Shown in pieces: positions 33,348 through 43,395 of a stretch of 64,000 bases of DNA. Both the position numbers and the translations under genes were made by a program. The stretch covers positions 310,001-374,000 of the forward strand of contig NW_020167539.1 of the NCBI RefSeq assembly GCF_001641265.1, read 5' to 3'. The DNA is from Pseudogymnoascus destructans. Taxonomy: Eukaryota > Ascomycota > Leotiomycetes > Thelebolales > Thelebolaceae. Numbering within the stretch: the first letter of the stretch is position 1; each line of letters starts with the position of its first letter. The notes below the pieces were generated by a model that worked only from the letters and a program-made list of their open reading frames with translations, was not told the origin of the DNA and searched no databases.

Positions 33348-34588
33348 ATGGCGACCGATCTCAAGACCCTGGCGCCGTCCGAGGCCCATTACTTCAACAG
33401 GTGCGTGCATGGAGATGTTGGAGAATTTGTAGACAAGCTTTTGCTAATATTCTTGCCAGTTACAACCACCATGGTATGCACATATACAGCGCCACTTCCC
33501 CCTGTCCCTCTCCGCTAATCAGACTTTTGCAATAAAGGCATTCACGAGGAGATGTTGGTAGCTATGCCCCTTTCCCAGGTGGCGGAAGTCCCTTATCTGA
33601 CAATTTTCTCAGAAAGATGAGGTCCGAACCAGGTCATACATGAACGCTATTGTGCAGAACAAGCACCTGTTCAAGGACAAGGTTGTGCTCGATGTCGGCT
33701 GTGGAACTGGTATTCTCAGCATGTGAGTTCCTGCCCTTTGTCGCTCACTATGCGCCGCCACTGACTTCAGTCTCCAGGTTCGCCGCCAAGGCTGGCGCAA
33801 AGCACGTTATCGGTGTCGATATGTCTACGATTATTGGCAAGGCAAAGGAGATTGTCGAGGTCAACGGCCTGACCGACAAGATCACTCTCTTACAAGGAAA
33901 GATGGAGGATGTTGTGCTCCCATTTGACAAGGTTGACATCATCATCTCTGAGTGGATGGGATACTTCCTTCTCTACGAGTCCATGCTGGACACCGTCCTC
34001 TGGGCCAGAGACAAGTACCTCGTTCCCAACGGACTGATCTTCCCCGACAAGGCCACCATCTTCATGGCTGGCATTGAGGACGGTGAGTACAAGGATGAGA
34101 AGATTGGCTTCTGGGACAACGTCTACGGATTCGACTACTCTCCCCTCAAGAAGACCGCCCTCACTGAGCCCCTCGTCGACACCGTCGAGATCAAGGCCGT
34201 CGTCACCGACCCCACCGCCGTCCTCACCCTCGATCTCTACACCTGCACCGTCGCCGACCTTGCTTTCACCTCCCCCTTCGTCCTCGAGGCCCGCCGCGAT
34301 GACTTCGTCCACGCCCTTATCGCGTGGTTCGATATCGACTTCACCGCCTGCCACAAGGCCATCCGCTTCTCCACCGGCCCACACACCAAGTACACTCACT
34401 GGAAGCAGACCGTCTTCTACCTGCGTGAGGTCCTTACCGTGCAGCAAGGCGAGAAGATCAAGGGCGTCCTCACCAACAAGCCCAACGAGCAGAACCCGCG
34501 TGACCTCGACGTCAAGATCTCGTACAAGCTCGAGACTGAGGACGTCACGAGGACGGCCGAGGGCGCCTGCGAGTACAAGATGTGTTAG
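33348..34588 (+). CDS. HMT1: protein arginine N-methyltransferase 1 (HMT1/RMT1)
   Basis: Type I arginine methyltransferase acting on RNA-binding proteins and histone H4. Five exons: 33348-33400, 33460-33473, 33538-33557, 33613-33722, 33778-34588, 335 aa. Exons 2 and 3 are only 14 and 20 nt. SAM-binding motif I VLDVGCGTGIL, post-I GVDMS, double-E loop SEWMGYFLLYESM, and the THW loop (TKYTHWKQT). The tiny 5' exons reconstruct EAHYFNSYNHHGIHEEML, the conserved N-terminal helix, which supports the model. Intact. Confidence 0.95.
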
Positions 34589-35566
34589 AGGGGGTGTTTA
34601 GTGGTGTTTTGGGACGGCACCTAGCAGCTTAGAGCGCGGACCGTTCCCACTTGATCTATGTGTTTTTTTTATTTTGCGGAATGTGGATGGATGAATGAAT
34701 GCGTTTTGTTATTTAGATTGGCGTTCAGATGGGCCGGGCATAGGGATAGCTCCTACTTATGATGCATAGTTACGGTACGACATAATGTCACGAACCAGAC
34801 TCGCGGTTGCATATAATAGTCGACGCAGCCTGAAAAGCGTCTTGACTGACCATTGAGTCGGATTAGAAGGAATATAAATGATTGATCTAAAAATAAATCG
34901 TTTTGCTATATGAGATGTTGGAGGAAAGTGTCGAAATGACTGCTCGGTGAGATTCATGTGTAGTAGTTTAGGTAATACTAATACTGTTGGTAGTATTGTC
35001 GGAATTTTTCATGTGGGACAATGATGCTGAGATTCTTAAATCTAGATTTCCGCCATGCTAGTTAAGGAGATGCAAGGATTGCCGCTTTTGATCATCAGCA
35101 GCCCAGTTTCCTATCTAAAGTTACTTATTATTTAAGTTATAAGCTAGCTTAGAGGTAAGGCTAGGTAGAATATAAGAAAGTATAATTTTTATTCATGAAT
35201 ATGAATATAGCCTAGTATTCAAGTTTATATTCGAATTGCTAACCCTGTATTAATTCGGCGATATATTTTATATATTTCCCACTATGCACACTGAATTTCT
35301 CCATTAAACCACTATATCCCCCCAAAAATATAATTCCATAATAAATCCGTGGCGCCCCCCTTACCTTATCGATCTACATCTCCACGATCCGCGATAACTC
35401 TAATTTTTTTATTCTGCCAGGGATCCCTCCGCGACGTCGGGACTAGCCGCCGATTTTTTTTTTGAAACCTCCCCGACATCACTTCCCTCCCTAACATCCC
35501 CCCCCAATTGAACACCCACACACCTCACCTACGCAGCGGAGGACAGCCCTCACCAATCCCCTCACG
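34589..35566. other. AT-rich intergenic region between HMT1 and the DHODH gene
   Basis: About 980 bp. AT-rich from 34760 to 35340, then C-rich with T runs in front of the DHODH start. No repeat family member or gene is recognised. Confidence 0.45.
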
Positions 35567-37091
35567 ATGAGCTTCCTACCGCGCCTCTCGCGCACCCCCC
35601 TCGCCCTCCGTACCCTCACGCGCCCAACCCTCCCCCGCGCCCCAGCACGCCTCACCCGCCTCTCCTCCACGACCAGCACCCCCCCTCCCCCCTCCCGCAT
35701 CGTCACAGCCCTCAAGCGCCTCGTCACCACCACCTTCCTTACCACCGCTCTCCTCATAACCTACCTCTCCGCAACCGACACCCGCTTCACGGCGCTACAC
35801 CGCCATCTCATCGTCCCCTCCCTCCGCTACCTTGTCCCCGACCCCGAACGCGCCCATTCCGTAACCCTGACGGCCCTCTCAACACTCTATACCCTCGGTC
35901 TCCACCCCCGCGAGCGCGCCCACGCTGCCGGACCAGATCTGAGCACCACAATCTTCGGCCACGTCCTCACCTCCCCCGTCGGCACCTCTGCCGGAATCGA
36001 CAAGAACGCCTCCGTCCCCGACGCCCTCCTCGCCCTCGGCGCCGCATACACCGAAGTCGGCGGCATAGTGCCTAAGCCGCAAGCCGGAAACCCCCAGCCG
36101 CGCCTCTTCCGTATCCCCTCCCAAAACGCCCTGATCAACCGCTTCGGACTCAACTCCCTCGGCGCCGACGCCGTTGCTGCGCGTCTCCGCGAGCGCGTCC
36201 GTCGTTACGCCATCTCTGCCGGCTTTGGCGGTGGTGATGATGGCGAGCGTCGTGTCCTTAATGGCGAGGCTGGTGTACCACCGGGATCGCTGGCGGAGGG
36301 GAAATTGATGGGTGTGCAGATTGGGAAGAACGCGAGCACGCCCGATGATATTGACTCTGTCGTCGCGGATTACGTGTACTGTGTTAAGCGCCTCGCGCGC
36401 TACGCTGATGTGCTGGTTGTCAATGTCTCCAGTCCCAATACCGCGGGGCTGAGGGACCTCCAGGCGCAGGCGCCGTTGACGGCGATTTTGAAGGCGGTTG
36501 TTAAGGCGGCGGGGGAGACGGATAGGAAGGTCGTGCCGAGGGTTATGGTGAAGGTTTCCCCTGATGAGCGGGAGGCCAAGCAGGTAGAGGGAATCTGTAA
36601 CGCGGTGTGGGACTCGGGCGTTGACGGAGTCATCGTTGGAAACACCACTAAGAGGCGGCCGGCGCCCGTTCCGGCTGGGTTCATGCTGCCCGCGGACGAG
36701 GAGCGGATACTGAGGGAGGAGGCGGGCGGGTATTCGGGACCGCAGCTGTTTGAGGGGACGGTGGATCTGGTGAGGAAGTATAGGGAGGAGTTGGATAAGG
36801 GGAAGGGTGGGGAGAGGAAGACGGTGTTTGGGAGTGGGGGTGTTACGAATGGGAAGGAGGCGTTGAAGGTTTTGGAGGCAGGGGCTGATATGGTGCAGGT
36901 TTATACCGCGTAAGTTTCCTTCTTCCTGAGCGCTTTTTGTTTTACTCGCGAAGCCCTTTGGGGGATGTTTTCCGAAGACATAATAGCTGACAAGAACCAA
37001 CAGACTCGTCTACGGCGGCGCTGGAACGCTCACAAAGATCAAGCATGAGATGCGCAAGGAGATTGACCGCAACACACCGCGCAGCGACTAA
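35567..37091 (+). CDS. dihydroorotate dehydrogenase, mitochondrial class 2
   Basis: Fourth step of pyrimidine synthesis, quinone-linked, inner mitochondrial membrane. Exons 35567-36909 and 37004-37091, 476 aa. The N-terminus is an Arg/Ser-rich presequence followed by a membrane helix (TTTFLTTALLITYLSA). FMN and catalytic regions: TSPVGTSAGIDKNA, YTEVGGIVPKPQ.GNP, NRFGLNS, VVNVSSPNTAGLR (catalytic Ser, class 2), VKVSPD, GVIVGNTT, GSGGVTNGKEAL, and after the intron VYGGAGTLTKIK. Pyrimidine codon bias in the 5' part is extreme. Intact. Confidence 0.95.
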
Positions 37092-37493
37092 ACTAAACTA
37101 ACCTCCCACCTCCCTTGAGGAAGACGTATGTGAGAAAGAGAGAGGGAGAAGATTATACCTAGAGTGTTGTATCAAGTAGCCTAGACATTGTATAACAAAA
37201 AAAACCAACAAAGTTTCAATTACCATCCAAATTAATCATCGGATGAAGCAAGTTGTCCTTCAACCCGGGATCAGATGAGCAAGTAGCTTCATATATTATT
37301 CTATACTATATAGGAAGGTCCCTTTGGTTGTTGCGTAACGTGTACTAACTCGATCAGTATGGCGCAGGTTGCATGCCTGGCAGGGGCAGCGTCTCCCACC
37401 TTAGATTCGCCCATGGCGTAAAGCAAATTAACGCATTTCACCACTATAAAATCAATACAAACATCTCAATCCATCCCAACACTTCAAGAAACA
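37092..37493. other. intergenic region, no gene seen
   Basis: 3' flank of the DHODH gene and upstream region of the GNAT pseudogene. No motif-bearing frame or repeat is seen. Confidence 0.45.
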
Positions 37494-38005
37494 TGGCCTC
37501 CTCATTCAGCTCAGAGCGTCTAATCTACCGCGGACTAGAAGGCACGCCGCGCGACAAAGCCTTCATCCTCTCCATCCTCTCCGACCGCACCAGTTCCGAG
37601 AACACAACAAACTACCTGGTCAAGCCAGCGTCTTCAGCGGATGTAGATAGTTTCATGCGCGGATTCCGCGAAGCTTTCCTCGGAGTCCTGGTCTGCACCC
37701 CCAATCCCTCCGTTCTGTAAACCCCGAATATCATCGGATACGTAAATCTCCAGCACACTACGCATCCGCACCATAGGAGTTGTACGATGAGTATTCGGAT
37801 CCGCCCAGAGGCGCAGGGGAGGGGTTATGGGTATGTTGGAGGGAAAAGTATTTGAAGATAGAGGGATGAATTTGCGCGCCACAGCAGCCACAACGCTGGT
37901 CGATTTCTCACGGTAGTGGGGGCTTAAAACTCGGATGAGACCCTTATATATATAAGGCATAGTATGAGTTCTATGATGGAGTTATGGCGATGGGATCTGT
38001 TGCAC
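37494..38005 (+). pseudogene. GNAT-family acetyltransferase, interrupted by TAA
   Basis: Starts MASSFSSERLIYRGLEGTP and runs for 75 codons to TAA at 37718-37720. The same frame then continues with NIIGYVNLQ ... MSIRIRPEAQGRGYG, the acetyl-CoA binding motif of GNAT enzymes. Further stops and shifts follow up to about 38005 (pieces like PLYIKGIV). TAA could come from CAA by a single C-to-T change. The decay pattern argues for a pseudogene. Confidence 0.7.
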
Positions 38006-38169
38006 TGTAAAGGGAAATGTGACGGGGTGTCCTATGTAAGGGGTTGGCTTGTCCAGCCAACCAAAGCCGTTCCCCAAGGGGCATCAAAACACAGTTACTA
38101 ACCCGCCAATTAGTCAATCTAGACTTTGCGCTTCCCCCGAAGAACATTAAACTCAGATAATATTCCTCA

Positions 38170-38792
38170 ATGCGGCTCCTTGATCTCCCACGCGAGCTTC
38201 TACTAGTTATTGGACGCGAACTCCATTCACAAAGCGACCTAGCAACATTCTTAAGGGCAAAGCGATACCTCTACAGTTTACTAACCCCCGAGCTCTACCA
38301 CCGCCGCGATGGAGCTCCGAAATACCTGCTCTGGGCGGCAACGATTGACCGACCCGAAACTCTAGAGAGAGCGCGGTCCCTTGGACACCACGGTGCGGAT
38401 TATACTGCAGCACGTTTTACGCGACCGGATTCGCTGAAATTGCTGATTGACGCTGGTTACGATGTCAATCTGAAGAGTTTCGATTGCGGATACACGCCGC
38501 TATACGAAGGTTGAGCAGGAGGCGCTTAGATGCCATGAAAGTCCCGCTCGACGGAGGTGAGGATGCGAATGCTAAGCTGGACAATGGAACCACCCTGCTT
38601 CATGCCGTCGCCGCCGCCAAGGAGGTATTTGTTGATATGGTGCGGCTCCTCATTGAAAAAGGTGCTAATACGGCAGCACGGGATGGCCATGGCAGGAGTC
38701 CGTTGGATGTGGCTATGGCAGCGGGAAATTATGATATTAAGGAGTTGCTTTCAGGAAATTGGCCTGTTGGCTTACATCTAAACCCTGAATAA
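38170..38792 (+). pseudogene. F-box/ankyrin-repeat gene with frameshift
   Basis: Part 1 (38170-38514): an F-box-like start (LLDLPRELLLVIGRELHSQS) and the beginning of ankyrin repeats (RPDSLKLLIDAGYDVNLKS ... YTPLYEG). Part 2, in another frame (about 38499-38792): ankyrin repeats (RLDAMKVPLDGGEDANAKL, GTTLLHAVAAAKEVFVDMVR, GRSPLDVAMAAGNYDI). A 1-nt change near 38510 separates the parts; a missed short intron cannot be fully excluded. Function unknown; the family is common in lineage-specific fungal genes. Confidence 0.65.
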
Positions 38793-38973
38793 CAGGCGCC
38801 TTATGAGCACCTAGAAAGGCTGATAGGTGCAGGGAGGGGCTGGAGGCTGGTAAATGAGAATGATCGAAGTGAGCTCTGCACCCATATATATATATACCCC
38901 GCACCTTTTTTTTAAAATAACGGAGACTTATCTTTGCTTCAGTCCCATCTGTGCGGTTAAAAAGGGGGATGAG

Positions 38974-39219
38974 ATGCGATGTATTTTGAGTAGTGAGGGC
39001 ATAGTTCAGCAAACCAACACACCATCTACAGTCGCGCCCCGAGATGATGAATTCACACAAGTGACCCGCTGCCGCACCCCTAGCGAGGGGTGCGAATACG
39101 TCGCCGACGTCGACGACGTAATTGCGTGCTACAACTATCTCGTGGCCCTCGGCGACTATACCTGCAGAGAGCGCGAGCTCTGCAGGATCGGCAGCGCTAA
39201 GATCACGGGTATAAGCTAG
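38974..39219 (+). pseudogene. possible remnant of a small cysteine-containing secreted protein
   Basis: The last 60 codons read CRTPSEGCEYVADVDDVIAC, then YNYLVALGDYTC, then LCRIGSAKITGIS and stop. This resembles the C-terminus of small fungal secreted proteins in spacing of Cys and Gly. No signal peptide is linked to it in frame. It ends 10 bp before pogo element D. Recognition is weak. Confidence 0.3.
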
Positions 39220-39229
39220 AACGGGCATA

Positions 39230-41312
39230 ATCGTCGTAACCAACTTTTCGCTTCGCTCAAGGTTGGAGGAAGCGATCCGCGCGCACGAGAAATGGAGGGG
39301 AAGCGAAGTGCGCGCACGAGAAAAATTGTAGTCCTAAGTACCTCCCTATAGTAAATTGTATGTAAAGGTACAAAATTTCACCATTTTAAAAAATTATCAT
39401 TTCCTCATTCCCATGATCACTCCCATTCCCGCTCCCATTTCCACTCCCATTCTCATATTCGCCCTCACTTTCGAGGGTTTCTGGATCAGGAATTGGGAGG
39501 CCTAATCCCTGAAGAGTAGCCAGGCTCTTCTTCCGGAAACGCTCTTCTTTCCGGGCCTTAATTCCAGCCTGGTGGAGCTGCTTCTGGGCCTGGTTTCTAG
39601 CCTGGCGAGCCTCCCGGGCTTCTTTGGCTGCGAGCTTCTGGGCTAGAAGCTCGGCTTTCTGGGCCCGAAGCTCGTGGGCTTCGGCAGCTACGAGCTCACC
39701 TCCGTTCTGAAGCCGGGCCCGGCTTCGGCTCGCCCGCTTCTTCGACTCCTCCACCTGCCGCCGAGCCACCCATAGGTCAAGTTCTTGGAGCCGGCCTACC
39801 GCCATAACCTCTTCAGCCCCAGTAAGCCAGTTCGTATAGCTCGTACGTGAGGGGCTACTAAAGGCCTCCGGAACCCGGTCTTTCCAGCGCTGTAGCCCCT
39901 CTTCAACCCCCCGAAAAGTGGAGGGTTTAGGGGTAATAGGCCGTATTGGTAAGGTAGGCGTAGGCTCTTCTGAGGCTGGCTAGTAGGCTGCGAGTATGTA
40001 CGTAGCTTCGTGAGGGCTGTATTACAGCTTATTGGCCAGATTCCAGCTTTCCGGAAAGCTGAGAGTATTGTAGACTCCTTAAAAGTCTGTTCCCGGATTT
40101 TGGTGAGATCTCTCATAAATGAGGGTAGGTCGTATGTAACGTCCATATTCCGTATGGCATAGAGCACAGCCTCTCGGTGCCAGTGCTTATATGGCTGGAA
40201 TATTCCCACATCTAATGGCTGTAAAATGTGTGTAAGGTGTGAGGGAAAGGCGAAAACGATGATGTTATATTTGTCTGCTGTAATGATGAAATCATCGCTC
40301 GTATGGCTTATATGAGAATCAAGGAGTAGAACCCTGGGATTCCCATTTGCATATGGAGCTGTATGCACTGCAAAGTGCTCTAGCCACCGTAAGGCAAGCT
40401 GGCTATTCAAATAGCCAGTATCAGAGAGTAATATCAGTTCTTTGCCTTTAAGATTTTCTGGGTACCAAGAATCCATATGGATTTTACCCGGTACAATAAG
40501 TACAGGTGGAATTACTCTTCCTGTTGCAGATACTGTCTCCATAACTGTAATAGACGTACGATTCTCAGGGCTTGGAGTATAGAGTTCTTTTACTGCCTGT
40601 GGTACCATAACTCTCTCACCTCCAGGAATTCCAATCCTAAATCCCGTTTCATCCATATTCCAAATTGACTCCGGTAATATATTGCGATCCCATATAAATT
40701 GGAAGTATTTTTCAAACCATTCAATAATCTTAGATTCGTCTTGGGCTTTCGTACGCTGCTGTGCAATAGGCTTTGTAGTGATAAAATGGAATTCCGGAAG
40801 CTGATTCTGAATATATTTAGTAAGCCAGCTCTGTGACGGTGGAGGTAATGGGCTCCGGAGCTGGCAGACTGCAGTAAATAGCATATTCCTATTGGCTCCA
40901 AGCCCTAGGTAATATTGCTCGAGGATCCATTTCTTAAGGGCCTCTGCCTGAGCAGTAGAGAGTACCCTATTCTGCCCCCCTTTACGTTGCTGTGGGTTCT
41001 GAATACGGCGCTTGATGCTTCCTCGTAGAGTTGATCCTGGGATCTTGAAAATACGACTAGCAACACGCCTCGACTCAGAAGGATTTTCTGCGAGCCACTC
41101 ACGGGCATTTGATATAGGAGTCCCTTCCATTAAATGAATTACATCAGGTTACAATATAAATTACTATGTACAGCTATGGAAATGGTTTTGTTGAAGAGTA
41201 GCGGTGAACAGACGCACGTTTCTCGTGCGCGTACTTCGCTTCCCCTCCATTTCTCGTGCGCGCGGATCGCTTCCTCCAACCTTGAGCGAAGCGAAAAGTT
41301 GGTTACGACGAT
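39230..41312 (-). mobile_element. pogo-type DNA transposon D with ~93-bp TIRs
   Basis: TIRs begin ATCGTCGTAACCAACTTTTC and match over about 93 bp with a single mismatch; TA at 39228-39229 and 41313-41314. 2083 bp, with one transposase on the - strand. The right flank is inside repeat copy e, at a point that is TATAGGCTAGG in intact copies. The left flank is not repeat sequence, so the left and right flanks no longer match one original target. Confidence 0.88.
39386..41130 (-). pseudogene. pogo transposase D, one frameshift
   Basis: 444-codon frame from 41130: N-terminal HTH (REWLAENPSESRRVASRIF), CENPB-type HTH (LSTAQAEALKKWILEQYYLG), DDE_1 core with IWNMDETGFRIG (first Asp), RVLLLDSHISHTSDDF (second Asp), LTHILQPLDVGIFQPYKHW. 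A 1-nt shift near 39970 moves the sequence to the frame 39386-39805 (EEVMAVGRLQELDLWVARRQ, then an Ala/Lys/Gln-rich coiled tail and a GNGSGNGSG acidic end). Only one lesion was found, so this is the best preserved transposase in the window. Its near-identical TIRs agree with recent activity. Confidence 0.88.
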
Positions 41313-41772
41313 TAGGCTAGGAACCCAAGAGATGGTTCTATGGGATTCTCTTATGTCGACTACAGTTACCAAGCCTGGTTAGTCATGGAAAGTCTTGGAA
41401 AATGAGAGAACTACACTCCTTTAGCATAAATAGGATTGCCCTTTCCTTAAGAAAGGGCAAGCAGGCAATACAGTAAATCGACTAGCACATACTTCTACGT
41501 CTTTTCCAAGCTTCCAAGCATTGATCTTGTTATTCTCTGTTTTTGAAAAGTCAGTGAGGTGCTAACCTCTGACTTACCCCTGAGTTCTCAGACTCAACAT
41601 TTGTTGCAACTTGTCTAAACCACTTCACCACATCATACACCTGATTGCTGCGTTGTGGAATAGTCTAAGCTACAACCCTTTGGCTCTGTTTCCTAAGACA
41701 GTGTGTTGTCTTAGTAAATTCATCCCTTCCTTGGGTGGCTAGATTCTCATATCTGGTGCACCCACCATTACA
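41313..41772 (+). repeat. 0.93-kb TG...CA dispersed repeat, copy e (left part missing)
   Basis: The right 460 bp of the family, ending CACCCACCATTACA, truncated at the terminus of pogo D. With copy f (49301-50060, inverted) it brackets the Gypsy element. Confidence 0.85.
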
Positions 41773-42110
41773 TCAATCCCCTTAAGTACCCGAAACGGGT
41801 CCGACTCGGCTAACCTGCCCGACTCAGATCCTTTCCGTCACTGAGGGACAGGCATCCTTACACTACCCCCCCTCTTAAGAGAGTGTTTGTCCGCGAAACA
41901 CACTGTGAGAATCATTTCCGCAACATCTCCGAATGGTATCCGTGAGAAGAGCATTCTGTGTTGGCGGTAATTCTGTTTGTAATTGCATCTGTAACAACCC
42001 TGTTTATATGCCGTGTCAGGAAGGTGCGTTGTATGTCATGCTAGAGTTGTGCTGTATCGACTCCGTTTAGTGTGCGAAACCAGAGTTCGCTTTGTTCGCT
42101 CTGGGGTACA
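41773..42110 (-). mobile_element. remnant of a second LTR retroelement (family shared with 59404 and 60893)
   Basis: 41774-41865 matches the end of the 249-bp solo LTR at 60893-61141 (TTAAGTACCCGAAACGGGTC ... GGCATCCTTACA). It is followed by a C-rich tract that would be a purine tract on the - strand, and about 240 bp of unrecognised internal sequence. The remnant is cut by copy e on the left and by the Gypsy insertion on the right. Confidence 0.6.
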
Positions 42111-42585
42111 TGTAACGCTGACTTCTAAACGATAGAAGGCACAGAGGTTCTCTTGCGTAAAGGTTTACTTATCAGAGGAGGCAGGGGATCAGACACAAAG
42201 GCTTCAAGTAACACGTTACTAGTATATAACAAATACTGTATTGAGTTGAGCACGAAGCTCCTATCTAAGGAAATACTATCTACTTATATAGTGGCGTCGT
42301 GCCTAGTGGACTCCTGGGAACTCACTCGAGTCCTCGGAGTCCTGGACTCTTAGGATTCTTCTCATCATCCTGCGAGTCCGTCACGTGCCTAGTGGACTCC
42401 TGGGAACTCACTCGAGTCCTCGGAGTCCTGGACTCTTAGGACTCTTCTCATCATCCTGCGAGTCCGTCACGTGATACTTTCGGAACTACTATTCCCCGCT
42501 GCCCCTCCAGGTACCAGGGCCGGTCTCATGCGACCTCCCTCCTTCCTGTCCTGTAGTTGGCCAGCCTTCTTGTTCCGTCGTAACA
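42111..42585 (-). repeat. 3' LTR of the Gypsy element
   Basis: TGTAACGCTG ... CCGTCGTAACA on the + strand, 475 bp. Contains two tandem copies of an 86-bp unit (42298-42383 and 42384-42469), each ending near CACGTG. It lies directly upstream of the +-strand ORF at 42634. Confidence 0.95.
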
Positions 42586-42603
42586 CTCGCTCCCTTCCCC
42601 TGG
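42586..42603 (-). other. polypurine tract of the Gypsy element
   Basis: On the - strand AGGGGAAGGGAGCGAG abuts the 3' LTR, the expected plus-strand primer site. Confidence 0.75.
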
Positions 42604-42633
42604 GCATTCGTCTCGAATCCTATAAGTACGTCC

Positions 42634-43248
42634 ATGTCCCCGGGACTCTGCTGCTCCTCAGCGATTCCTTCAACATGCAACATGCCTACTGACACTGCCC
42701 GCAAACTCCAGGAACGCAACGATCTTGTCCGTCGAATAAAGAACCACGGATACGAACTACCCGAAATGGATTCTTGCGCGAACTGCGTGAGGCGAAACGT
42801 TACTTGCGTGTCGTCTCCAAATGATTCACGGCGGTGCGCCGAGTGTATTCGTCGCAACTTGAAAGAAAAATGTGACTGTATGGGTCCTGAGCATCCCGAC
42901 TGGGTGAAGCTCGAACGGGAGGAGGATCGCCTGGATCGCGAAGAGGAAGAAACCCTTTCGAAGTTACTTCGTCTGCGGAAGCAGAAACGCCTCATCCGAA
43001 CCCGTGGTAAAGATATGCTCCGGCGAGGTTTGAAAACCCTCAACGAGCTTGATGCGGCAGAGGAGGCCGAACGTGTGGCTGCTGAGAAGTGTGACGCTGT
43101 TGAGGCCGAGGAACAGGCAGTTAGCGCTGCCTCCTCGTCTGTAATCGGGACCCCCGCTTCCTCCGATCCACTGGCCTACTCCCCTGCATCTTGGGATCAA
43201 TGGCTGGCGGATGGCGGCGTCGATATTCCTCCAGCAGTTCTTTGCTGA
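42634..43248 (+). CDS. antisense accessory ORF of the Gypsy element, Cys-rich plus coiled coil
   Basis: 204 codons, or 188 if translation begins at the ATG at 42682 (MPTDTARKLQERND). It runs opposite to gag-pol, between the 3' LTR and the chromodomain. The N-terminal half has a cysteine cluster, C-x2-C-x6-C-x9-C-x2-C-x8-C-x-C (CANCVRRNVTC ... CAECIRRNLKEKCDC), resembling a small zinc-binding module. The second half is a charged coiled coil (LEREEDRLDREEEETLSKLL), then LKTLNELDAAEEAE and a Ser/Ala tail. The LTR would serve as its promoter. A decayed relative sits in the same relative position in the relic at 1861-2115. Function unknown; the frame is intact although gag-pol is broken. Confidence 0.7.
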   Translation: MSPGLCCSSAIPSTCNMPTDTARKLQERNDLVRRIKNHGYELPEMDSCANCVRRNVTCVSSPNDSRRCAECIRRNLKEKCDCMGPEHPDWVKLEREEDRLDREEEETLSKLLRLRKQKRLIRTRGKDMLRRGLKTLNELDAAEEAERVAAEKCDAVEAEEQAVSAASSSVIGTPASSDPLAYSPASWDQWLADGGVDIPPAVLC

Positions 43249-43395
43249 TGTTCTTTGTTGGTTCCGACGAATTATCCGTAGGTTCGTAATTTTCCCATTT
43301 TATCAAAAACTCTTCTCGACGTCCTACTAACCTCCTGTCTAGGATCGCTTCGACCTCATATTCGATTATCTCATTCTCGGGTTGGAGTTCGGTGT
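43160..43395 (-). pseudogene. chromodomain of the Gypsy pol, frame-shifted
   Basis: On the - strand ENEIIEYEVEAILDRRL, then GRREEFLIKWENYEPTDNS and ELLEEYRRRHPP: a C-terminal chromodomain that guides integration to chromatin. It is one frame away from the pol ORF, which ends at 43366, so a 1-nt indel lies around 43395-43415. Confidence 0.85.

Noticed and set aside
35491..37000. 373-codon - strand frame covering the DHODH gene
   Set aside because: Mirror frame of a strongly biased coding strand; DHODH motifs are continuous on the + strand.
39228..41314. TA flanks of pogo D as proof of its present target
   Set aside because: The two flanks belong to different sequences, so TA alone cannot show that the locus is unrearranged.
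42298..42469. Evenly spaced repeats as a CRISPR array
   Set aside because: Only two head-to-tail 86-bp units without spacers, inside an LTR of a eukaryotic retrotransposon.
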